NCBI RefSeq assembly: GCF_001605895.1
Contig: NZ_LUAW01000012.1
Coordinates: 1 to 63,884 of the forward strand
Direction: 5' to 3'
Origin: Acinetobacter pragensis
Lineage (GTDB): Bacteria > Pseudomonadota > Gammaproteobacteria > Pseudomonadales > Moraxellaceae
DNA length: 63,884 bases
Shown here: piece by piece, positions 1 through 7,466 of the stretch
How the letters are laid out: each line of letters begins with the position of its first letter
Numbering within the stretch: the first letter of the stretch is position 1
Notes under the pieces: generated by a model
Seen by the model: the letters and a program-made list of their open reading frames with translations, nothing else
What the model was told of the DNA's origin: nothing
Databases searched by the model: none
Position numbers and translations under genes: made by a program

Positions 1-157
1 CTTTTAAAATTTCTATAGTATTTTTATCATTTTCATCAATCACATGACTTTCAACTAACCAAGCTATCGAAGCATATAAATGATTCTTACTTTTGGATAA
101 AACTTCAGATTTATATTTTTCTTTGCCTTCAAAATCATCAAACTCGATCACAGGCAT
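1..157 (-). CDS. Partial hypothetical protein, cut by the left window edge
   Basis: Reading the minus strand from an ATG at 157 gives 52 codons without a stop to the window edge. The peptide begins MPVIEFDDFEGKEKY and is charged and helix-prone. It is divergent from the ankyrin gene, with only about 25 bases between the two starts, so they would share a promoter region. Base composition is AT-rich like the rest of the element. I do not recognise a family. The short length and the lack of a clear ribosome binding site keep confidence moderate. Confidence 0.45.
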   Translation of the reverse strand, partial: MPVIEFDDFEGKEKYKSEVLSKSKNHLYASIAWLVESHVIDENDKNTIEILK

Positions 158-182
158 GATATAGAAGTCTTTTATCCTATTT

Positions 183-1169
183 ATGATCGAATTAGTCTTC
201 GACGAAGAATTATTCCTTATGGAAGAATGTGATTTCCTAAAAAATATCCCGAAACAAAAATTTCTAATGTTGAAAGACAATATAAGAATTGACCTGACTC
301 GACCAAACAAAGTTATCAAAGTCGATAGCCAAAATACTGTAAAAATGCCTCAATTGTTACATGCAATTCAGGTACGTGATGTTAAAGCAGTTAAAGCTTT
401 ACTTGATGCAGGTGCAGATGTTAATCAAATGAGTATCAACAACAATTCTGCTCTTACCATGTGCTTAAATGATAATATTCTTGAATTAACTGCTGAGCAA
501 AGACAGATCTTATCCATGCTCTTGGAGCATACTTTTTTACCAGTAACATTAAACACAGTCACTTCAAAAAAACGTTTAAGTGCCCTTCATCTAGCCATTC
601 AAATTGGTGATCTTGAATTAGTTAACACACTTATCCAAATAGGCTGCAATGTCAATTTACTCGCAGATATTGATCATCATAGCCCCTTACATATCACCTT
701 GAAACTGCTTCATCTCTCGCAGAGGAAGTTTACTTTTGAAGACATGATTAAGCAGACCATATTGCATCCTGAGCAAAGCCAATACAGCCTACACCAGCAT
801 TCTGCGGGGAAACTCAAATTAGATGACGTTTTGAAAAATCTAAATTCGCCTATGGGAAGGGAAATTGGTAAAGAACTATTTGAAGTCATGAAGCCTAAAG
901 TATCAACGGAACAACTTAAAAAAATAGTCTTTACCTTACTGAATGCAGGTGCAGATGTTAATCAACCTGCAAAATTACCTATCTCAGGCTACACTCCGTT
1001 TATGTTGGCTTTAGAAGGTGATGAATATGAAATTGCCAAATACATGCTAGACCATTGCAAGGCTGACATGAAAAAATCCTATATAGATCCACGTAATGGT
1101 CAATTGGTATTTCCTTCAGACATTATGCATCACTTCCAATCAACAAAGTGTAAACAACTGATTCACTAA
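183..1169 (+). CDS. Ankyrin-repeat protein of the integrated element
   Basis: A 328-residue protein with several ankyrin-type units. Typical turns are visible: ALLDAGADVNQ near residues 70-82, LSALHLAIQIGDLELVNTLI near 131-150, LLNAGADVNQ near 250-260 and GYTPFMLALEGDEYEIAKYM near 268-288. Ankyrin repeats bind other proteins, so the partner is probably another cellular or phage protein; no enzymatic domain is visible. There is no signal peptide or membrane segment, so a cytoplasmic location is likely. It is followed by a terminator-like hairpin at 1194. ATG at 183 is used; an alternative ATG lies at 219. In mobile elements such genes are often accessory cargo, but the function here is unknown. 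Confidence 0.75.
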   Translation: MIELVFDEELFLMEECDFLKNIPKQKFLMLKDNIRIDLTRPNKVIKVDSQNTVKMPQLLHAIQVRDVKAVKALLDAGADVNQMSINNNSALTMCLNDNILELTAEQRQILSMLLEHTFLPVTLNTVTSKKRLSALHLAIQIGDLELVNTLIQIGCNVNLLADIDHHSPLHITLKLLHLSQRKFTFEDMIKQTILHPEQSQYSLHQHSAGKLKLDDVLKNLNSPMGREIGKELFEVMKPKVSTEQLKKIVFTLLNAGADVNQPAKLPISGYTPFMLALEGDEYEIAKYMLDHCKADMKKSYIDPRNGQLVFPSDIMHHFQSTKCKQLIH

Positions 1170-1193
1170 TGAATCTAATTCAAATAACTCTTT

Positions 1194-1223
1194 AGTCTTG
1201 CTGATCCACAGCAAGACTTCTTT
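1194..1223 (+). terminator. Hairpin terminator after the ankyrin gene
   Basis: Perfect 10-bp arms AGTCTTGCTG and CAGCAAGACT flank a 5-base loop, followed by a T-rich run. It lies 24 bases after the ankyrin stop codon. Confidence 0.65.
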
Positions 1224-1374
1224 ATAATAATAACTAACTAAGCATAGATCCAGATCAGCATATATTTTAGCCGTACGTCTTAAAATTAATTTATCAATTC
1301 TAGTGCCTTCACCAATTGATTACTAAGATAAAATCATTAAGATTAATCAAAACATCTATCACGACTTTAAAACT

Positions 1375-1833
1375 ATGACTCAAATTCGCATTGCCAGCTT
1401 TTGTGAAAAATATGGCTTCTCTTTACATCAAATCAGACATGTCACTCGTTCAGGAAAATTAGCCAAAATTACCAATGGCGTCATTGATGAAGAACAAGCT
1501 CTACAAGCCTTAGCAAACACTCAACCAAAAATGAAGGGGGTAATTACACTACAAAATGAAGTCACTGAATTAAAAAAACAATTGCAGAGTACACTTGATC
1601 TGAAAAACTATTATGAGGCAGAGCTTAATAAGCTTGGGATATTTCCAGCACAAATAGCTAAAATTTCACTTCCCCCTAAAACGATGAAAGATTCAAGTGA
1701 TCATCCAACTTTATCTCAGGAGTGGATGAAAGATCAAAAGCACCAAATACCTGAATCTGAAAGAACGTTTAAAGCACGTAAAGTACCGATTCCTCCAGAG
1801 GCTTTTACCTCTAGCCTTCCAGATAAAAAATAA
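1375..1833 (+). CDS. Hypothetical coiled-coil protein with possible N-terminal DNA-binding helix pair
   Basis: A 152-residue protein I cannot assign. Residues 1-50 (IRIASFCEKYGFSLHQIRHV onward) read like a small helix-turn-helix or excisionase-like fold. Residues 60-90 form a charged heptad-type coiled coil (LQNEVTELKKQLQSTLDLKN). The tail is rich in Pro, Lys and Ser and probably disordered. A small DNA-binding protein that dimerises through the coil is a reasonable inference but is not demonstrated. It sits between the ankyrin gene and a hairpin shared with the opposing gp2-like gene. No Shine-Dalgarno sequence is obvious ahead of the ATG. Confidence 0.65.
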   Translation: MTQIRIASFCEKYGFSLHQIRHVTRSGKLAKITNGVIDEEQALQALANTQPKMKGVITLQNEVTELKKQLQSTLDLKNYYEAELNKLGIFPAQIAKISLPPKTMKDSSDHPTLSQEWMKDQKHQIPESERTFKARKVPIPPEAFTSSLPDKK

Positions 1834-1939
1834 TAGATTTTGATTCAATCATAATGCCACGGTGATCAGGTCATTGAAGCTGAAATGATTACAGACCAAG
1901 GCACTGCAAATTTATCATTTTAATCTCAAACCCGACCCT

Positions 1940-1975
1940 ATAGAGAACACTGCTGATAGTTGTGTTCTCTATTAA
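1940..1975. terminator. Bidirectional hairpin between convergent element genes
   Basis: Perfect 11-bp arms ATAGAGAACAC and GTGTTCTCTAT with an 11-base loop, followed by TAAAAATT. It lies between the 152-residue gene (+) and the gp2-like gene (-), so it can end both transcripts. Confidence 0.6.
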
Positions 1976-1986
1976 AAATTCAATAT

Positions 1987-2931
1987 TTATAAACCTCTTC
2001 GGTTTTTCGAATCGATCACACCTTTACCAAAACTACGCATGTTTGACTTATCTTTTCCTCTCGGATGCTGCTGCTCTTTTTCACAATTCACTAGATAAGG
2101 GGCAGCATAATTAAGAAAGTTAAAAACTTCATGCTCAACATCACGATGAATCATACCAATGCCTAATGTTCCCATCGCTTTATATGTATCCATATAGTCG
2201 GAATGGTTACAGTTAAAAATATAACCACATCCATGTGTAATCTGCTCCCAGCACTTACCTACCCACTCCCCTAACTCATAGCCTTCTTGATGTTTATTGC
2301 CATCGTACATAAGCAATAAATGGCAGTGATAGCCTTTGCTTACTCCATGCTCTAATGCCCACGCATAACCATACAAATCACTAAAGCAAGTATCCTGATC
2401 TGCGATACGCCGATGTAATGTTTCTAGCGCTTTATTGAACACTTGGATGTTGTATAAGGCTTGATATTCTTTCTTGATAGATAAATCCACTCGAACCACC
2501 AGTGTTCTCGCATAATGATGAATGAGTGTGGATGTATAATCAAAAAGGCTATGCTGATTCTTTAATTCACGTTGTTGAAAATCTATCAGTTGTTGTTTTA
2601 CACAGCCAGATAATGACTGGATGTAAGTCAAAATATGCCAGACGGTCATCTCATCCAAACAGACTATACAATCATAGTCTGCCTGTGGCATTAGACTGAG
2701 TGTGTGATCAACGATGTTCACCACCTCAATGAATATCTGCACAGTATTGCAATAGAAAAAATTAGCGTTATAGATTGGCTTAAATGACTGAACTAATTTT
2801 TGTAGGTCTATCATAAAGTTTTGATAATATAGATCATAACTACCCAAGCATACCTCTTGAATGAAATGGTCTACTGCTGCCAATACTTCTGCTTCATGGT
2901 AAAGCTGATCATATTTAATATTCTGGTACAT
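1987..2931 (-). CDS. Inovirus Gp2 / YagK-YfjJ-type protein with HUH-like motif
   Basis: The C-terminal half has the hallmarks of the inovirus Gp2 / YagK-YfjJ family found in Acinetobacter prophage-like elements: RTLVVRVDLSI, then YGYAWALEHG, then GYHCHLLLMYDGN, then FNFLNYAAPYLV and the closing RSFGKG. H-C-H is a His-hydrophobic-His pair of the kind seen in rolling-circle (HUH) initiators. A replication or nicking role is therefore plausible but inferred. The ATG at 2931 has GAGAGA six bases upstream and gives 314 residues. An ATG at 2961 would add ten residues but has no good ribosome binding site. The start region lies inside an inverted repeat (2938-2975) that could hide this ribosome binding site. 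Confidence 0.75.
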   Translation of the reverse strand: MYQNIKYDQLYHEAEVLAAVDHFIQEVCLGSYDLYYQNFMIDLQKLVQSFKPIYNANFFYCNTVQIFIEVVNIVDHTLSLMPQADYDCIVCLDEMTVWHILTYIQSLSGCVKQQLIDFQQRELKNQHSLFDYTSTLIHHYARTLVVRVDLSIKKEYQALYNIQVFNKALETLHRRIADQDTCFSDLYGYAWALEHGVSKGYHCHLLLMYDGNKHQEGYELGEWVGKCWEQITHGCGYIFNCNHSDYMDTYKAMGTLGIGMIHRDVEHEVFNFLNYAAPYLVNCEKEQQHPRGKDKSNMRSFGKGVIDSKNRRGL

Positions 2932-2937
2932 TTGGAT

Positions 2938-2975
2938 TCTCTCTCGAAACATAAGGTTCATATCTAAGAGAGAGA
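2938..2975 (-). promoter_or_regulatory. Inverted repeat overlapping the gp2-like gene's ribosome binding site
   Basis: TCTCTCTC (2938-2945) pairs with GAGAGAGA (2968-2975) across a 22-base loop. In the minus-strand mRNA, one arm is the GAGAGA ribosome binding site of the ATG at 2931. The loop carries the alternative ATG at 2961. Formation of the stem would block translation from 2931. Confidence 0.4.
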
Positions 2976-3003
2976 TGTAAAATTTTACTGATCAGGATTC
3001 TCT

Positions 3004-3028
3004 AGCAGGATGTTGTAGTCATCCTGCT
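3004..3028. repeat. Perfect hairpin in the gp2/818-residue gene gap
   Basis: Nine-base arms AGCAGGATG and CATCCTGCT around a 7-base loop. No T run follows on the minus strand, so it does not look like a standard terminator. Confidence 0.6.
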
Positions 3029-3111
3029 CAACTGAATATGTGCTCATAGACGTTGGAACATACTATAGGGTTAGTTCTGAATATTTTAACACTGTGTCAT
3101 TGATACATGAT

Positions 3112-3139
3112 GTATAGCCCATTTGAGTATGGGCTATAC
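3112..3139. repeat. Second perfect hairpin in the gp2/818-residue gene gap
   Basis: Eleven-base arms GTATAGCCCAT and ATGGGCTATAC around TTGAGT. The gap 2962-3329 has no convincing ORF. It holds this hairpin, the one at 3004, and AT-rich sequence at 3180-3240. It may be the leader of the gp2-like mRNA, or a replication or packaging site of the element; neither is proven. Confidence 0.6.
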
Positions 3140-3329
3140 CGAGCTAAGTGAATAACAGCACTCACCTAACTAGATAAGATATTGTTTATGTTTAATATAT
3201 TATTTACATATTACTCTTGTAGTTAATAATATATATTACCTGTTAAGCAAGTCATTCTGATCTAACCATTGCACCGCAGTCCCATACAGCGAGAACAACA
3301 GAAATATGGGAATGTTGCAGAAGCTAAAC

Positions 3330-5786
3330 TTACGCCTTAGGTTTAATTTTAACTTTAGATTTAACTGTCGTTTTAGTCACACTGCCCTTCACTAAAACTT
3401 TAGGGACTCGTACAGTAGCTTGTCGCTCATACAGCTCAATAAAACTATAATAATTTACCAATACTTCAAAGACCTGCTTTCGCCTTGACTGATCACCGAT
3501 TTCAAGTAAAAACGATTGCTGATTCATCTCAGGAACAGATGGCATCAATGGAACAATGTTGAATGACGTTTTGTACCCATCCTGCTGAACAGAATCCATT
3601 TGGCTTTTCCACAATTCCCAGAATAAATTATCCATATCTCTTAGTTCCTCATACTTTCTCGCATCAAAAACTAAAATGAGATCAAGATAAGTATGCTGCC
3701 CACCATATTCACGCCATGCTCCAAAATATCCTGTCATACTGGATATGGGTTTCCCTCTGCGGTTACGTAAAAACATTTCAGTGATGTTTTTTGAAAAAAT
3801 CTGCTGATTGACTTCCGCACCATTTGACCCCAGTCCAAAATGAACTCGATAGAGAGTACATTCTCTTTTCAGTAAACTTTTAACGTACGTCTGCAAGCTT
3901 TTCAGTCTGAGTTCACACTTCTTATAACAGGCTTCAATATGATCATTTGTAGCAATGTCCTCATCACCCACATCAACAGCTTGGACATAGTCGATATATT
4001 TAACGACCCTTTTATTGCTATCTGTTGTTGACTCATCTAAATCTAATGTTACTGAATGCTGCACCTGTTTCCAGATTTTCACATCCAACTTAGACTGTCT
4101 GATATTTGAGTGATAATCTAGTCGAAGTTGCTTGACCAGTGCATTGAATCTTTCAGCACCTTGCTTACTGGTTTTATCCACCAGTTGTTGTTGCATCTGC
4201 CAAAGATACATATTCTTTAAAAAGAATTGCACATTGATATTCAACTTAGACAAGAAAGGACTCATGCTTAATAGTTGTAAGTCAGATAAGTGACTGCATA
4301 TCCATAACAACTGATGACCAATACGCGTTATCGAATGCTCGATTTCTTCAGCAGACAACTCAACATTTCCTAGTCGTATTGGCAGATTAAATGCACCGAC
4401 TGTAGTATCCATCACAGTCGCCATAAATATTTCTATATTCTGAATTAGCCCCATAAAATTTGGAAAATCAACCAGCTGAATTGCCAACTCACGATTAAAA
4501 ATTTGCGAAATCTTAAGTCTATTTTTTGCGATGGCTGGTAGGTGACGAACACTCCATATTTTATCATCTTCAAAGCGAGCCATGTCCTGAAATGATTTTC
4601 GACCCATCATCGTTAGATCGACAGGAAAATTACGTTCATCTAAAAGTTCAGAGGAATACCAAACTTGATTGATATTGTAATTTTGATTGTTGAGGAAATA
4701 TTGGAATTGAATGACTTCATCTACATGCTGAAAAAAATTCAAAATCCAGTATTTAAAATCCCTTATTTTTCGCTTATCTGTTGATTTTATTACCCCATCA
4801 ATTTCATCTTTTTTCAAATCCTGAGCGAGCTGTTCCCCCCAGTGGTGAATAGAAAAAGGGCGAGCAATCAGAAGCTTTTTTAACTCAGATTCAAATCTTT
4901 TAATAACTCTCTCAGCAACCTTTGCTTTATTGTTATTTAGAACTAATACAATGTGCAGGTTCAATCCAGACACCAAATCATGCTCAATCTTAGTCATCGT
5001 AAACAATAGTCCAGCAGCACCCTGAATAATTTGTTGTATCTGAGGAAGAAGCATCACCCGACTTTTTATAAACTCTGCATAATCCTCAATTCGAGCTGGC
5101 ACAAAAGGAAGCTGAATATTTAAAGACAGGCAATAAAGTGAACCGTATCTGCCCAGCAGAGTATCAAATAGTTGCTCCGTTGTGACTTGAGGGGTTAGGG
5201 GTGGAATAACATAATTCTGAGGATAGGTGGCTGTACTTAAATATTGTTTCAACCACAGCAAAACATCTAAATACGTATGTCTCTGAATATGCTGTTGAAG
5301 ATGCGTACCACTCACTTCTGTTGACAGCCCTGAAGTAATATTCACATTTAAAGGTGAATATAGGTACTGCTGTTGGTCGTTTAAATAAGATTGCGATTGA
5401 CTCAGAGCTTTCAGCATTTGCTGGACTAAAAAAAGTCCATCACCCATTTTGAGATATGGCAGCATCAGCATATTCAGATCACAACTTAAAGCTTCGATCT
5501 CTTGTCTGATACACACCCAAGAAGTTGCCTTATTGTTGCTTAAATTATATCTAAACTGATCGAGTGAAGATGATGAATTTTGCTCAACCACAGACCATAA
5601 ATACTGCAACTTTTCCAATTCTTCAATCAAATTTTTTGCGTGGTCTACACTACTTCCACTCTTTTCATAGGAAGCAATCATTTTTAATTTTTTTAATCTT
5701 AAAATACGGAATATATCTTCATCACTAATTTTTAATTTATTCTCATTTAAAGTGTCTAAAGTGCTTATATATCGATGTTCTTTCAT
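3330..5786 (-). CDS. Large element protein with two degenerate Gp2-like units
   Basis: An 818-residue protein of no named family known to me. By eye, residues about 213-400 and 640-800 each follow the Gp2-like neighbour's pattern. Unit 1 has LYCLSLNIQLP, then GLLFTMTKIEHDLVSG, then LNLHIVLVLNN, then WILNFFQHV and GRKSF. Unit 2 has LYRVHFGLG, then MTGYFGAWREYGG, then YLDLILVFDAR, then FEVLVNYYSFIELY. At the H-x-H position, unit 1 has N276-L-H278 and unit 2 has Y700-L-D702, so the catalytic pair appears lost. A basic tail (KVLVKGS to KPKA) could bind nucleic acid. The region between the units is helical with unknown function. No Shine-Dalgarno sequence is visible before the ATG. Confidence 0.7.
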   Translation of the reverse strand: MKEHRYISTLDTLNENKLKISDEDIFRILRLKKLKMIASYEKSGSSVDHAKNLIEELEKLQYLWSVVEQNSSSSLDQFRYNLSNNKATSWVCIRQEIEALSCDLNMLMLPYLKMGDGLFLVQQMLKALSQSQSYLNDQQQYLYSPLNVNITSGLSTEVSGTHLQQHIQRHTYLDVLLWLKQYLSTATYPQNYVIPPLTPQVTTEQLFDTLLGRYGSLYCLSLNIQLPFVPARIEDYAEFIKSRVMLLPQIQQIIQGAAGLLFTMTKIEHDLVSGLNLHIVLVLNNNKAKVAERVIKRFESELKKLLIARPFSIHHWGEQLAQDLKKDEIDGVIKSTDKRKIRDFKYWILNFFQHVDEVIQFQYFLNNQNYNINQVWYSSELLDERNFPVDLTMMGRKSFQDMARFEDDKIWSVRHLPAIAKNRLKISQIFNRELAIQLVDFPNFMGLIQNIEIFMATVMDTTVGAFNLPIRLGNVELSAEEIEHSITRIGHQLLWICSHLSDLQLLSMSPFLSKLNINVQFFLKNMYLWQMQQQLVDKTSKQGAERFNALVKQLRLDYHSNIRQSKLDVKIWKQVQHSVTLDLDESTTDSNKRVVKYIDYVQAVDVGDEDIATNDHIEACYKKCELRLKSLQTYVKSLLKRECTLYRVHFGLGSNGAEVNQQIFSKNITEMFLRNRRGKPISSMTGYFGAWREYGGQHTYLDLILVFDARKYEELRDMDNLFWELWKSQMDSVQQDGYKTSFNIVPLMPSVPEMNQQSFLLEIGDQSRRKQVFEVLVNYYSFIELYERQATVRVPKVLVKGSVTKTTVKSKVKIKPKA

Positions 5787-5950
5787 AATTTTTAAATGTA
5801 TTATTACACGTGATAATTAAATTATATCACTTTATAAAGATATAAAAATACTATTAAAAAATATTATTTGTATTCTACAGATTTAATAATCTTCTTTATT
5901 TTTATAAAAAATACGACTTTTAGATTTATTAATTTTCATTCATTATCGAC

Positions 5951-5977
5951 AAAAAAAGCAGAAGCTTGTGCTCCTGC
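5951..5977 (-). terminator. Rho-independent terminator of the 296-residue gene
   Basis: On the minus strand GCAGGAGC pairs with GCTTCTGC (one G-U) around ACAA, followed by seven T. It lies in the 343-base gap 5787-6129, which is otherwise AT-rich and without a gene. It separates the 296-residue gene from the 818-residue gene, which must have its own promoter. Confidence 0.7.
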
Positions 5978-6129
5978 CTTGAAAATTCCACCCTTGATCC
6001 ATCAGTATTTTTATATTTCCTAGATTAGCTTTCACAAATAAATTACTTGTGCAAGCAACAAACTATGAAGTACAGATACAGTATCGAAATTATTTCTCTC
6101 AATCAAAATTCACTTCTAATAAACAAACA

Positions 6130-7020
6130 TCAGGAAATATCCCTGTGCAAAATTTCCCTTAATAATTCCGGCTGGGTTCTTAGTTCATGAATAATAGTTT
6201 CAGCAATGTACCCCCCACTATATGGCATTTTATAATCGAATTTTTCCATCTCTTTGGAGGGGTATTTAGCCTTAAGTATCTGATTCAGGATTTTAAGTTC
6301 ACCTTGTAATTCTTTTATTTTTTTAGTTATTGCTGCTGGCTTTCTTCTCACACCACTAGAATCACCAGAGGCTTGCTTAGCTGACTGCTGCTCCAGCTCC
6401 CCAAGCAGGTTTTGCTTAAGCACAAGTTCAGACTGAAGCCATTCAATATCGTAAACCTCAAAAGCTTTGACCAGATCATCAAGCACAAAATGAACAGCTT
6501 GATTCAAATTAACCCATTTGCCACGACGCGCCACCTGCTCTCTTAAAGTGCGATATAAAATTTCCCGTCTTGGATATAAATGCTTGTCGTAACGAGCTTT
6601 AACAGCAAGGATTGCCTTTGCACTTTTGGCAAGTGTACGGTTCTGAATAAACTCCACCCCACCAAGAATTTGCACATAAGCAATTAAAATATCTGAATAT
6701 TGCCTTTGGAAAATTTTGGCAGGCAAGTTATTCATCTCAAGTCTTAATGTATTTATCTGCATTAAAAGCTGTGCAATCTGGAATGGCTTGAAAGGGATTG
6801 AAACCACATCCCCCATCATTTCTAAATGAAAAGCTGACTGCTCACTCAATTGAAAATCATTCTGCTGCATTCTTTTTATGATTTTTTCTTTTTGATCAAT
6901 ATATGATTGATTCTCCGTTTCTATTAATTCATTATTCAATTCACACTGATAGTAGTAACAAAAGTTTAACCATATATCCTGCTCAAGCTGCTCTAACCTT
7001 GATAATTTTTTATCAATCAT
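6130..7020 (-). CDS. Hypothetical helical protein of the element
   Basis: A 296-residue, highly charged protein with no signal peptide and no membrane segment. It is mostly helical. Residues about 190-250 form a coiled-coil-like stretch (ELVLKQNLLGELEQQ and ITKKIKELQGELKILNQILK). The middle contains RRGKWVNLNQAVHFVLDDLV. I do not recognise a family. It is divergent from the AlpA-type regulator, with 214 bases between the starts, so the regulator may control it. It has its own terminator at 5951. Position next to AlpA and the integrase suggests an element function such as replication accessory or regulation, but nothing in the sequence decides this. Confidence 0.7.
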   Translation of the reverse strand: MIDKKLSRLEQLEQDIWLNFCYYYQCELNNELIETENQSYIDQKEKIIKRMQQNDFQLSEQSAFHLEMMGDVVSIPFKPFQIAQLLMQINTLRLEMNNLPAKIFQRQYSDILIAYVQILGGVEFIQNRTLAKSAKAILAVKARYDKHLYPRREILYRTLREQVARRGKWVNLNQAVHFVLDDLVKAFEVYDIEWLQSELVLKQNLLGELEQQSAKQASGDSSGVRRKPAAITKKIKELQGELKILNQILKAKYPSKEMEKFDYKMPYSGGYIAETIIHELRTQPELLREILHRDIS

Positions 7021-7234
7021 AATTCATTAAAATACAGATAATTACATAGCATAATACTACTATATTTCTAGATATGCGTACTGCTCTATTTTAAACATTT
7101 TCTAAATTTTATAGTTACCCCATCAATGAACTGATCTAATAGTTTTAACATTATAGGTTGATTTCCAGCCAATATTTAAGGTTAAAAAATTAGTTCTTTT
7201 ATCTAATTGCGATAATCACAAAAGGATCAAAGAT

Positions 7235-7456
7235 ATGGGCTACTTAACATCTAAAGAAATTCGCCACAAACTCAAAAATTGCTCTGCATCGACTTTATGG
7301 CGTTACCAACAACCTAATCAAAAAATGTTCGAGCAACCAATGCCTCAACCTATTAAGAAATGCGCTGGCTCTACTAGCCTTTGGGATGAAGAAACGTTTA
7401 ACGAATGGCTAATCAAATATTTCAATAACAACCAAATGAGTAATCTGTCTAGCTAG
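7235..7456 (+). CDS. AlpA-type phage regulator / excisionase-like protein
   Basis: A 73-residue protein with the AlpA/excisionase-like winged helix: MGYLTSKEIRHKLKNCSAST, then LWRYQQPNQ, then FEQPMPQPIKK, SLWDEETFNEWL. AlpA of the P4-like cryptic prophage CP4-57 activates its integrase and excision, and family members act as DNA-binding switches of integrated elements. AAGGATC lies upstream of the ATG. The gene overlaps the convergent integrase gene by 8 bp. Both end inside the same palindrome, and both proteins finish with SNLSS. It is the natural candidate to bind the TGTGTACA or TTGAA sites upstream of the integrase. Confidence 0.85.
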   Translation: MGYLTSKEIRHKLKNCSASTLWRYQQPNQKMFEQPMPQPIKKCAGSTSLWDEETFNEWLIKYFNNNQMSNLSS

Positions 7457-7466
7457 ACAGATTACT
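7439..7466. terminator. 28-bp perfect palindrome spanning the ends of alpA-type and integrase genes
   Basis: Arms AGTAATCTGTCTAG and CTAGACAGATTACT touch without a spacer. Both stop codons (TAG at 7454-7456 on plus, TAG from 7451-7449 on minus) lie in the centre. A T-rich run (TTAATTTTTTCC) follows on the plus strand, as expected of a terminator for the AlpA gene. Only a weaker run follows on the minus strand. Confidence 0.75.

Noticed and set aside
1852..1923. Short open frame reading CHGDQVIEAEMITDQGTANLSF then stop
   Set aside because: It looks protein-like but is only 22 codons with no start, and no family could be assigned. It may be a gene relic; too short to call.
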